Positions 1-9,840 of a stretch of 64,000 nucleotides of DNA are shown here, piece after piece (position 1 is the first letter of the stretch; each line of letters opens with the position of its first letter). The position numbers and the translations under genes are program-made. The DNA comes from Nitzschia sp. DOCU1. Lineage: Eukaryota; Bacillariophyta; Bacillariophyceae; Bacillariales; Bacillariaceae. Location of the stretch: contig OX595986.1 of NCBI GenBank assembly GCA_951394045.1, forward strand, positions 3,935,534 to 3,999,533, given 5' to 3'. A model generated the notes under the pieces. The model worked only from the letters and a program-made list of their open reading frames with translations. It searched no databases and had not been told where the DNA came from.

Positions 1-766
1 GTGCTGCCATTTTTGAATTGCTAATTTGTCACGTTGTGGTTATTATTGCGTGCCGATGATAGTGGTACACACGCAGCGGCGGATGCGAGAAAGATCGGGC
101 TCGTCTTGCAGACTTGCCAGCAACAGTGGCAGTAACAGCTCAAGGAAAGAATCTCCTCTGATGTACAACTTGTCTTGGACTAAGACGACGACGATGATGT
201 TCCCCTAGGACTTGTTGTTCACCACCGTGAGAGGAATGAATGAATGAAGCTACTCTCCTAGAGCAATGATCCATCCGTTGGGTGCTCCTTGCTGCCGATA
301 TTTTGAGTGTGCGGGTGTGCTGGCCGGATGCATCTCACGGAGAGAGGATGGTGAGTTGGCCAGAAAGGGCCTCTACAAGTTCTTTCGGGGGTCCGGTCCG
401 GTCGGTCGGTCCGGTCGGGTCGGTCGGTCCGGTCACAATGACTTTCCGCTGGTACTATGCACAATAAATATGCCCTTCTATGCGCAGGCGCGAAATCGAC
501 CCGGCTGGCTTCCGTCTGTATTCTGTACGTACCAGTATTGGGCCGTTGGCATTCGTTTTTTGTCCTCGGTGGCAATTCTTGGTTTTCCGGTATTCCACGC
601 ACTGCTTCGACAACGCTGCTCCATCAAATTCATTCATTGCCTGTTCGATGATCCAGATCTCTCTCATCCCAAATACATTTAGCTGATCTTGATTGCTTTC
701 TTATATCAAGTCCGAGATCTTGAACGTACCTTGGTGCTTTCGGCAAGGAATCGTTGAGCAGTCTTC
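1..766. other. Left-edge intergenic region
   Basis: No convincing gene is seen. The short open frames overlap each other on both strands, have no recognisable domain and mostly lack an ATG. The stretch holds a GGTCC/GGTCG simple repeat (390-434) and a short TGAA run near 232-246. It should contain the promoter and 5' leader of the fluoride channel gene that starts at 767. Confidence 0.5.
390..434. repeat. GGTCC/GGTCG tandem simple repeat
   Basis: A 45-base run built from GGTCC and GGTCG units (also GGTCGGTCC groupings). It lies about 330 bases upstream of the fluoride channel start codon. It reads as Gly/Pro/Arg/Ser runs in several frames, which explains the spurious open frames here. Confidence 0.8.
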
Positions 767-3679
767 ATGGAGAGTTCTTCTCCGTTGAGCGCACCTTCCG
801 TTGACATGGGGCCAGCGACCCCACCACGTCGTGTGGAGGACATTTCTCCACAGCATGAGGGCGTCGTTGTTGAAAGCTCTCTAGTGCAGTCGCCGCCTCA
901 TCCACAGCCATCAGCAGTAGCTGATTCCAGTACTGACATGCAAGACATTTCCGTTTCACTCTCGCCGCCCTCGACTCCTCCGAGTCCAGGGCATCCTACC
1001 ACAGACCACTTCCAGCAGCAGCAACAAGTCGATATAGAGAAAGAACAGACAAGTTCTATTGACAAGGAGGAGGACATGCAGCAGCTTTCACCCATATCCA
1101 CCCGTCGATCATCATTGCTACGTCACCCCAACGAAGAAAAATGGGTGGCAGAATTTTCGGATTCCTTTCAGCAAACCATTGCCGAACCTGGTCGCAAAGC
1201 CTTGCATAGTTTCTTTTATCCAAGACAACAACAAATCAGTCCAATCAAGAACAAACACAAGAAACTACAAAAGAAGGGAATTTCACTGTCATCGCCGTTG
1301 GACAATAATCTCGTGGCGACGACGACGATGGGGTCGAGTTCTCCGAGTAGCTGCAATATGGTAGCACGACCCTCACCACTTCTCCACAAAGAAGAATCGG
1401 ACAATGTCACGGAGGGACGACGACCGCCACCATCACCATTGCATCGGAATGACAATGCTGCCAACGAGAGTGAATCACCACGACAGCCCATCACACCTTC
1501 CTCTCGCAGAAGAAGAATGGAGGAAGACCTAGACGTGTTGGAAGAAGATCGACAAGATCGTGAATATGTCGAGAAATTTTGGACTGCCTATGATGAAATT
1601 ATCATTTTGTCTTTGTTTACTCAACTTGGCATTCTCTGTCGACTGGGCATGGCGTCGTGGTTCAAACTATTTGGAAACGTCTTTACCAATGATTCGGCAC
1701 TCTTTACCAATCTACCTTTGAATTGCCTTTCTTGTTTTGTGATGGGATTGCTGTGCAGCGGTGAAGCCTTGATGCAAATTATTACCACAAGATTTACACC
1801 ACCTCGACTTCAACAAGATTTGCACAGAGAAGCCATGTCCAATACTCATTATGTCAATGACGTGGATAGGGGTGACGGGGAAGAGCCAGAACACGATGAG
1901 GAAGAGGAGGCGGACCAGTTGGAAGAAGGAACCTTTCAACGTATTCCCGTGGCTTTGTCTACAGAAACTAGTGGTACTAGTCAGAAACGATGGCGACTGA
2001 GACGACGAAGATCGCAACGACGTCGATGCACACCAATCCGTCGACGCGATGGCGCCCGAGCTCTGTCCACCCGCAAAACGTCGTGGCAACCCAAGAATGA
2101 CAATTTTCAAGAAGAGTTGCGAGAAGTACAGTTGCTGGCTTTGGAACGACGAATTCGAATGTCACTCTGTCTTGTTCTTTTCCCTGTCAAGAAGCAAGAT
2201 GTGGATGTCGTGGAAAACTATTTTTATGATGGCTATCAACGCCGCAGGGACAGTCGAGATTCGGAAGATTTCTTGTCGTCGCCAAAGGAGCAAGACAGTT
2301 TGTCCTTGCAGGTGACCCCGCAGTCCTCAGAAGATGACTACATGGAAGATATGGCGTCTTCGTTTGAAAATCATGACTTGGCCCTTGACGAAGAAATTTG
2401 CATTTCTATCAAGTCAGTGAAGAACGATGCAGATAGAGTCGTCGGGGAGATGGCAGCAAGGGGTGAATCTCCAGTCGAGGGAGATGAATTCAAAGATGAA
2501 ATTGTTGTTGATGATTGCAACCTCAAGCTGTCTTCCATTGCACACCACCACAAGGAAAGCCCACAGCGACACAACACCGAAGCAGCAAATCTGGAAAGGA
2601 AGTCACCAGTCGGAGAACACGTCACAAACGATCGTACTGAGTCGGACGATTCTGGCCTGGCTGGGATATCGTACGCTCGCCAACAGCCTCATCTTCGAGC
2701 GCGACAATATGGTCAGGTGGAGGGTGGCAATGTCATTGACTACGGGACGCAGGACCAACCGGATTTGGATCAAATTATTACAAATGTTGCAACGGATGTG
2801 TCTCAGAAAATCTCAAGGATACGCCGCGTGCGCCTTGTGGACGGATGGGGTGTGGGCACGACACCCGAAGAAAAGAGCGAGGATCTCATGCTAGGACTTC
2901 GAGATGGTCTTTGTGGAGCACTTTCATCTTTCTCGTCTTGGATTTCGTCCATGGCTAATTTACTACGAGGTGGTAACATTGGACAAGCATTTGTTGGACT
3001 GGTTTTAGGAATCCAACTTCCAATCGTCGCCTACCGTTTCGGGCAGAACATGGCAGTCTACATTTTTGTTTGGCGCTGTCGTCGTGAAACCAAAAGAGAC
3101 ATTCGGAGGGGGTATGGTATCCGCTTGAACACCGACGAGGACGTTGGTGACAATGGAGTCGACAGTCCCCGCTTGCTTAAGGCCCAGGAAGATGAATCGG
3201 CGACTCTTTCGGTACGGGCAATTATCACGGCTCTCTTCATTATGTCAATCGTGGCCCAAGGTACTGCGTTACATTTTTTCTACGAGCCTGCAGATCGTTT
3301 GGTGGCATTAAGCTTGCTCGTTTCACCGTTGGGGGTCCTCATGCGTTGGCGCCTGTCCAAGTTCAATTCTTGGCGACCCAACTTTCCGATTGGGACTTTT
3401 GCCTGCAACATTGGAGCATGCGCCCTCTCAGGAAGTCTTGGAAGTTTACTAGCCGGAAATCCTGGTCCGAGGGAACGAATTGTTCTTGTCGCCATCATTG
3501 CTGGTTTCGGCGGCACATTGAGCTCAGTGGCTAGGTTCGTGGTTGAAATCCTGGCAGGGACGGATCCTATTCTTTTTCGAATGGACGGAGTGTACTACGC
3601 TGTAAACTCAGTTTTGTGGGGACTCTTGGTCAGTTTCATCTTTTCTGCCTCTGGCGATTGGGCGGATTCTGTCGAGTAG
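767..3679 (+). CDS. Fluoride export channel, FEX/CrcB (Fluc) family, double-domain
   Basis: A 970-residue, apparently intronless protein that should passively export fluoride across the plasma membrane. The first 250 or so residues are disordered (Pro, Ser, Gln rich). Two CrcB halves follow, as in eukaryotic FEX proteins. Half 1 begins near residue 275 with a TM2-type Asn (N319 in LPLNCL), is broken by a charged insert of about 350 residues (roughly 350-700), and resumes with the Phe-box segment GLCGALSSFSSW (714-725). Half 2 (about 825-965) has the Arg-rich turn GVLMRWRLSKFN, pore Asn N881 in TFACNIGA, and the equivalent segment GFGGTLSSVARF (913-924), where the first Phe is Val921. Yeast and plant FEX proteins are far shorter; the extra length is the N-terminus and the inter-helix loop. 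The ATG at 767 is the first in frame. The family call is firm; transport activity is inferred. Confidence 0.9.
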   Translation: MESSSPLSAPSVDMGPATPPRRVEDISPQHEGVVVESSLVQSPPHPQPSAVADSSTDMQDISVSLSPPSTPPSPGHPTTDHFQQQQQVDIEKEQTSSIDKEEDMQQLSPISTRRSSLLRHPNEEKWVAEFSDSFQQTIAEPGRKALHSFFYPRQQQISPIKNKHKKLQKKGISLSSPLDNNLVATTTMGSSSPSSCNMVARPSPLLHKEESDNVTEGRRPPPSPLHRNDNAANESESPRQPITPSSRRRRMEEDLDVLEEDRQDREYVEKFWTAYDEIIILSLFTQLGILCRLGMASWFKLFGNVFTNDSALFTNLPLNCLSCFVMGLLCSGEALMQIITTRFTPPRLQQDLHREAMSNTHYVNDVDRGDGEEPEHDEEEEADQLEEGTFQRIPVALSTETSGTSQKRWRLRRRRSQRRRCTPIRRRDGARALSTRKTSWQPKNDNFQEELREVQLLALERRIRMSLCLVLFPVKKQDVDVVENYFYDGYQRRRDSRDSEDFLSSPKEQDSLSLQVTPQSSEDDYMEDMASSFENHDLALDEEICISIKSVKNDADRVVGEMAARGESPVEGDEFKDEIVVDDCNLKLSSIAHHHKESPQRHNTEAANLERKSPVGEHVTNDRTESDDSGLAGISYARQQPHLRARQYGQVEGGNVIDYGTQDQPDLDQIITNVATDVSQKISRIRRVRLVDGWGVGTTPEEKSEDLMLGLRDGLCGALSSFSSWISSMANLLRGGNIGQAFVGLVLGIQLPIVAYRFGQNMAVYIFVWRCRRETKRDIRRGYGIRLNTDEDVGDNGVDSPRLLKAQEDESATLSVRAIITALFIMSIVAQGTALHFFYEPADRLVALSLLVSPLGVLMRWRLSKFNSWRPNFPIGTFACNIGACALSGSLGSLLAGNPGPRERIVLVAIIAGFGGTLSSVARFVVEILAGTDPILFRMDGVYYAVNSVLWGLLVSFIFSASGDWADSVE

Positions 3680-3985
3680 GTCGTTGGCTGAGTCGTAGAA
3701 TGTAGCTCCTACTAGATAATGCTATGGTGCTCCCTTTTATCGGCCACTATTGTGTCAAAGCCGTTCCTAAAGGAGTTAATAGAGTAGCATTATCCAAAAA
3801 CCGACTAGTTCGACCGCGTTTGCGCGCCAAGATCTTGAGATCTCAAAATTTCAAGCGGACACCACCATGTTTCGCTATCATCCTGATCGGAATATCACTT
3901 CCGATTCTCGAATGCTATTCACATAATCCAAATCTTCTCGTCGCTAAAGCAAACTATCTCTTGCAAACATTTATTGATAGTCAGG

Positions 3986-4833
3986 ATGAGAAATGGCAAC
4001 GCACTCTGCTACCTTGTGGTCCTTTTGGGGGTCGTGTCGAGAACTGCGGCAAAGTCGTCATTTTATGTGAACCACTGGCACCGATACTCTCCATCCGCTA
4101 CTTCCTACAATCAGCGCATCATTCGTTCCAGACGATCCCTTACAAATGGTGAAAATTCTGAGTTGCATGGTGATGCAATTCTGGTAGCAGCCCGCCGCAC
4201 GCCGTCGAAACGCCCCCAGACGACTGCGTCATTGGCAAGAAGCACTCGGTTCGACAGGCACAATCGGAGTACACCAGATATGATTGTTACCAGAACATTC
4301 CATGTACTAAAGGATGCTCTTGCTGACTATATTCTTGGATTTTGCGTGGGTTACGCCGTTGGCTCCTTGGTGGGTATTCCAGCCTTGCTTTTCGGCCCGT
4401 CGGGACCTTCGTCGCATGCGGTTTCCGCGGAATTGAAGAGCAGGCTGGCCCGATTGAATTCTAGATCGTTCCGCTGGGCCTTGGGGTGGGGGGAAGTACT
4501 CGGAACCTTCAAGGGCTGTGATACCGCCGTCCAGTTGATTCGTTACCCGAAACGAGACATTTGGAATCCAGTTTTGGGTTGTGCTACTGCAGCTGCAGTG
4601 TTGACGAGGGGACGTGAGTATTTTACCTGCTTGGCATCATGGAATGCTGCTTGGCGCTGCTTCAACCTTCTAATCTGTGCTTTTTTAACGATACTGCAGA
4701 GGGGGCATTTGGAATGGCTCAAGCGGCAGTCCTTTGGGGTGCCGCCATTTATGTTTTGGAGAACACCAGCGCCAGGCCGGTGTCAAGGTACAGGGAGATG
4801 GTGGCAGCCTCCAGAAACTTGATATTTTATTAA
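3986..4833 (+). CDS. Tim17/22/23 (PRAT)-family membrane protein with signal peptide, copy 1
   Basis: Two exons, 3986-4613 and 4700-4833, joined across an 86-base GT-AG intron in phase, giving 253 residues. The ATG at 3986 is chosen because it opens a hydrophobic N-terminal signal sequence (LCYLVVLLGVVS). After a low-complexity stretch comes a PRAT domain: a Gly-rich first helix (GFCVGYAVGSLVGIPALLFG), a second helix after NSRSFRWALGWGEVLGTFKG, and the signature R-x3-D-x-W-N-x3-G (RYPKRDIWNPVLG). The intron falls just before the last helix, at the same place as in the paralogue downstream. PRAT proteins form or regulate protein or solute channels in mitochondrial and plastid envelopes. The signal peptide argues for entry through the ER, so a plastid-surrounding membrane or secretory location is more likely than the mitochondrion; this is inference. 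Confidence 0.75.
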
Positions 4834-5287
4834 TGGGGCCTGTGGAAAGAAGGATTAATCTTGTGTCGCCAACAATACCTTAAAACACGAGCGTCGCATA
4901 GACTAGCTACGTTTTGCGGAAGATTTCTCCTTTAAGCTTGTAGTGATGTTATCATCATGGCACATGAATGCATTCCCCGAGAGGATGGTTTCTCCAAACA
5001 TCCAATCGACATATTGTGGGACGCCTCGCAGTCCCTATCAAATACTATTCCACAATGAATACTCTATAGTACAAGAACTCGAAGGCGGGGCTACTAAATT
5101 TCAATAATCGACCCACATGACTAACGGAAAGACGGCCAGTCGGCAATCTGCCAGTTCCTTCGTGACCACAACAACAAAAAGATACACATGCCTCTCATTC
5201 ATCTCGGATGCCGAGGGGCCTTTGCTAAAGGTATACGACGCAACATTCCTTCTTTCATTGTTTCACCTTCTCTGGAATAGAGTTGAA

Positions 5288-6179
5288 ATGTGGACGATAA
5301 AATGGTGTCGCTACTTGTGTTGGGCGCTGCTTATAGTCCTGCCCTACGTGTCAATGGTCCGTGCCAGTGCTAATCTATACTACAACCATTGGCACCTCCA
5401 TTCTCCTGCTAGGGAGTCTCATGCCCAATTGAGCCGGTCAAGGCGCGCTAGACTACTATCCAAGTCTTCGACATTGTCATCAATGTACCCATCGCCATCG
5501 GCTCTCTTGGTTGCACGAAAGGAGAAACCCAAAAAGAAGAAAGAAGCCGCCGAGCCCCAAGTGTCGCAGGAAGAGGAGCAGCCGGAGTATTCGTTTGATG
5601 ATTTGGGTCCCGTCGGAAAAGTGGTGGCATCGGCGACGGAACTGGGTATTGCGATTGCGTTGAACTACGCCCAGGGCTATTTAACTGGGTGGTTTGCAGG
5701 CACCGTCATTGGAATTCCTGGCTTTCTCTTTCGACCTGTGGAACCTGGCGTCCCTCAACTGTTCCTGACCGAGGTCAAAGGCCGATTTGGTCGAATGAAT
5801 ACTCGGTCGGTGCGGTTCGGAAAACAGTTTGGAGGTATATCGGCGATATTCAAGGGTAGTGATGTATTTGTTCGGAGACTACGGTACGGCAAGAACGATG
5901 AATGGAATGACATATTGGGCAGTGCGATTGCGGGAGCCATCTTTGCACGAAATGGTACGTCAAACCCTTGTTGAATGATTGAATGAATGAATCATTTTCG
6001 ACGAAACCTGTCTTTTCTCAACAAATCAGTTGTTGTTCTTCATCTAAACACTATCAACAGACGGACCACTCGGTATGGCCAAAGGTGCCTTGCTATGGGG
6101 AGGTATGATTTACATTTTGAACGGCGGAATGCGAATGGGTACTTCTCCGCTCTCATATACAGAAGAACCTGTATTCTAG
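5288..6179 (+). CDS. Tim17/22/23 (PRAT)-family membrane protein with signal peptide, copy 2
   Basis: Tandem paralogue of the gene just upstream. Exons 5288-5954 and 6061-6179, intron 106 bases in the same phase and position, 261 residues. The ATG at 5288 gives a signal peptide (YLCWALLIVLPYVSMV) followed by YYNHWHLHSP, matching FYVNHWHRYSP in copy 1; an in-frame ATG at 5117 would add 57 residues in front and spoil that signal. A Lys/Glu-rich linker follows, then the PRAT domain with Gly-rich helix, the MNTRSVRFGKQFGGISAIFKG stretch and R-x3-D-x-W-N-x3-G (RYGKNDEWNDILG). The last exon encodes the final helix (GMAKGALLWGGMIYILN). Role unknown; likely a channel or translocase subunit in a membrane reached through the secretory route. 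Confidence 0.75.
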
Positions 6180-6986
6180 TAGTCGAGATTGGTCGTGGGC
6201 GTAGCCTTGGCAACGTCATTGGACTACCGGATAATAACAGCTGTCACTTTAAATTCAAACAAAGTTTTCCGCGGGCTCTACATGCGACAGTAGCCATCTG
6301 ACTCCGAGTAGGGGAACCAAAGATTGCTCCTTGCAACCTCTTCCAGTAGTCGGTTATCCCTCTCTAATAATAAACATAAAAGGAACCAACACTATCAATG
6401 CAATTGTTCCTCGTTTCTCACTCCGCCAGTGGGATTGACTCGTTGGAGTCGGCTTTTGGTTGCGCACTGTTGTGCGTGTGGGACAGCACCATTCGGCATA
6501 TGCCAGAAACTGCAATTCAACCGTTACCAGTCGACTTTGGCACAATAAACAGAGTTCCTCGCGCCGGCCGCGTCAAAGACTCAAAACACGCCGTTGGGAG
6601 GCAACGTGAACACAACGCGCGGGTTGTTCCGTGTGACTAGCCAACAGGCAGCGGCGCGGTAGCGGTCTCACAAACTGACTGGGAAGGTTTCTCTCGTCGC
6701 CGTCGCCTCCTCCTTTTTTTCGTGCTTGATGGCCTTTACTTCTTTGGCAAGTGACGCGGAACGAATAGGGAAGAGTCGTCGTCTCTAGTACCACTACCAT
6801 CCGAAGCATTTCTTTCTCTCTTGAGTCGTTTGGTGTCCTTGATAAGGATTTTTAATTCAGTTGAAGAAGACGACGTTTAAATTACTCGTCAAAGTGCTAT
6901 TTGGAGTTTATCATTGACAGCAGGCATCAGGGTCGTCGGGGTCATCGGGGCTGAGAAAGAACGTTTGAATCAGCCATAGAAACATC
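6180..6986. other. Intergenic spacer
   Basis: About 800 bases with only short overlapping open frames and no recognisable domain. It includes the 3' end of the second PRAT gene and the probable promoter of the RING-CH/MYND gene. I see no RNA gene or clear repeat. Confidence 0.5.
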
Positions 6987-9359
6987 ATGCCCGTTTATTT
7001 GTGTCAACCCGGAGCAACGGGGTCTGAACCGTGGCGCCATGGAATCCAGGTTTACGCAGCGCCATTCGCCATGGACGATGTCCCTGCCATTTCATCGTCG
7101 ACACGGGCAGAAGGGTCTAATGAAGGGCATCATCATAATTCATGGACAGCCAGCAACGATGAAACAGAAGGAAATGTTCCTAGTGGCGGTGATGCATCAA
7201 TGACAAATAATGAAGTCCTACAACAACATCAGCAGGGGGCACCCACCATTGCTCGGACAGCTACAGGAGGTGGTGGCGCTCGTGCCAGTACGATCAATGG
7301 CACACCGATTCGTCGTGTGAGACACGCCGAAGTTGTTTTGGTGGATGATGTTTGCATTGCATTTGATCGATATTGGTTGCGTCTTCGCTGGCCGGGACGC
7401 AAAGGTGGCTTTGCAGGGTACATTGCGCTGGGGAAAGTTAGTGAAGAACCTTCTTGGCTTAAAAATGACGCCATTCTTTCCAAAGCTCCTTTAGGTACGT
7501 AAAGTGACACGACTCTTCTGACGTTGTGTGAAATGAATGACTGCCAGTCTCACAGAAAGAATTAATTTCTGTCATTTGCTCTCCTGAACGTTTTAGAAGT
7601 GAGAGTCGTTGACCACAATCAAAGTAGTCCCCGAGATAGCCTGGGCACCGCAGGGTCTCAGGAAGGAGGCGAGGATGAAAGGGTGACCGGCGATGAAATG
7701 GACGTGGACGACCCAACTCGAGACGATGAACCACAGGACAGTGCGAGCACTCGTTCCTCGGAACCCTTTGAATCCACCTCTGCTTTGACGTGCTTACGCA
7801 CCGGCTTGATCTTCCCTTCATCGGTCGCCATGAAGCTTATGGCGGTGTACGACGATGGCCTTACACCCACCGTTACTTCGGCGCCGCTCCCCTCTGAACC
7901 CGTCTTTTGTCGAATCTGTCGAGAAGGCCTACACGACGACGCCGATGACGAGCAGCCGTCTCCTGCTATGGAGACTGAAGGAGACGAAACCCGGGGTCAG
8001 TCCACCTCGCCGGAAGGCTCCTCGATGAATCTAGGAGAAGATATGGGCGAAGGGCAAGAGTCGGATGCTTTTGACGACAGGGAACCAATCCCGTCGGAGC
8101 CCCCGGCGGCTCCTCTGTCCAAAGGGCCTGCTTTACCACACCCTACATATCAGCCGAATCAACATGCTGCAGAGAACCCCATGCTGGCGCCATGTGAATG
8201 CTCTGGTTCCATGGCATTTGTTCATTACCTTTGCGTCGAGCAATGGCGATGCCGCTCCAGACACCCGGAGGCGCGACAAGGTCTGCAGTGTGAAACATGT
8301 GGGAAGCCATATGCTCTCCCTCCACCATCAGCTCGACCAGCCAACGTGATGCAAGTCGACAATGAAGACTGGTTGGAAGCCATGCCACCTCATGTCATGG
8401 CCGCATTGAGACAACCACATATTTGGTGGCAAATGGGTGCTGCCATTGTTCGACGACGTTGGCTCAGACCCGTCGCTCCAGTTGTCATGTCTCCCGTTGT
8501 TGCCTTGTACTGCCGTGCCAGACGGCTACTGAAGAAGAAGGGTGTGGCCCGACGCCGCTGGGCTTGCAGCCTTTGCCGACGACGAGCCCGCTGGAAGTGT
8601 GTGCGGTGCCTCCGAAGCTACTATTGCTCAAGGCAATGCCAAAATGTATCGTGGCACATTGTGCACAAGCATGTCTGCTACAAACCGAGCCGTTGGGCGT
8701 GGTCTGTGGTTGTGTACGGTCTTTTGACACTTTTCCTCTTCCCTGGAATTTTGCGTGATCCATTCATGTATGACTTGGGACTGGGCTTTGTTCCCGTCTC
8801 CTTTTACATCATGGCGATTCTTGGTGGGGGCCTTGCCACCATGCTGAAGAAGGGGGCTGGGTTGGACCTACGTGGGCGCACCCTGGAGATGATGGTTATA
8901 ATCGCTACAACATGGCTCGTTGTTGTTTCGTGGGGGCTTGTTGGGGCATTCTTTGGCGACCCGTCTCGGTGCCATGGGGTGTTGGGAGGATACGAAGTAT
9001 CAGAGAATGGTGATCCTGCCCGCTTACTCAGTGCCATGCGTACAGTACTACTCAAACCGGCCCAGGGTTGGTTCCTCATGTGGGATCGATTAGCTCTAAA
9101 CTCTGGGCCGTGGCTGCGCAAGGCCTTGTGTATGGAACAAGATACTGGATGCTTTGAGCACTTGCACAAGGCAAACGCTGATTTCATTTTTGAGGAGCAT
9201 GGCGGTGCCAAGTGTGCGTCAGACCTGAATACGGTGGCGGGGCTTTATATTTCTTCCGGTCTCGTCGCTGCAGGAAACTACTTGTGGAAGCGACGGGAGC
9301 GCCAACGCAGAGCTGCTCGAAGGCCCATGCGAGGAGAGCCCCGCCCCCACCAAGATTAG
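6987..9359 (+). CDS. Membrane protein with RING-CH (MARCH-type) and MYND zinc fingers
   Basis: Two exons, 6987-7494 and 7597-9359, with a 102-base GT-AG intron, 756 residues. RING-CH (C4HC3) ligands are visible: C274/C277 (CRIC), then a 91-residue acidic insert, C369/C371 (PCECSGS), H379, C382, and C401/C404 (CETC). RING-CH fingers recruit E2 enzymes in MARCH-type ubiquitin ligases. A MYND finger starts at C493 (CSLC...CVRC...YYCSRQCQ...H...C), a protein-interaction zinc module. At least three hydrophobic segments follow (from about residue 535, from about 590, and near the C-terminus), so the fingers probably face the cytosol from an internal membrane. Substrate unknown. I am confident of both fingers; ligase activity is inferred, and the insert inside the RING-CH site is unusual. 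Confidence 0.8.
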
Positions 9360-9840
9360 GTAGGCAGAGGTCAGAAAGGTTTGTCTAAATTCAGAATGGG
9401 ATACAAATAAAGGAACTATAGCTAACAACTAGTAGGCTACACGGATGCTCTAGTAGAGAGTATGATAGTCAACCGCCGGCAGATTCGCGTACGATACAGC
9501 TGAGTTTTTGGCAGTGCGGAATCTTTCGTCGGCCGTGCCGCCGCGCGCCGCGGTGGTGATGCCGACCGGATCCATGCGACAAAAATAGATTGTGTGCTCA
9601 AAGAATGACCGCGGTCCACAACAAGTCCGTCGGCAACTGAAGGTCCAAAGATAGCGACTACCTGGATCCACAGTAGCATAACCAAGGATCAGCCAAAGCT
9701 CACGCAAGTGGCCCGGATCGGATCCATTGAAAGTACTGCAAGCATTCAGCAGTAAAGTCAGTCGAAAAGAGAGGAAGCTTTCCCGCAAAAATTCACTTGA
9801 AAGTTTCGTTGCTTTGTATTTTTAAAAACATCCCAAAATC
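9360..9840. other. Intergenic spacer
   Basis: 481 bases between two plus-strand genes. A minus-strand open frame of about 112 codons covers most of it but has no suitable ATG and no recognisable domain. No clear signal other than the probable promoter of the ArfGAP gene. Confidence 0.45.

Noticed and set aside
3724..4152. 142-codon plus-strand open frame overlapping the first PRAT gene
   Set aside because: It overlaps the signal-peptide start of a well-supported gene in another frame and has no recognisable domain.
5117..5287. In-frame upstream ATG for the second PRAT gene
   Set aside because: It would bury the signal peptide 57 residues inside; the paralogue supports the later start.
9450..9788. 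112-codon minus-strand frame between the RING-CH and ArfGAP genes
   Set aside because: It starts at a TTG, has no internal ATG near the start and shows no domain.
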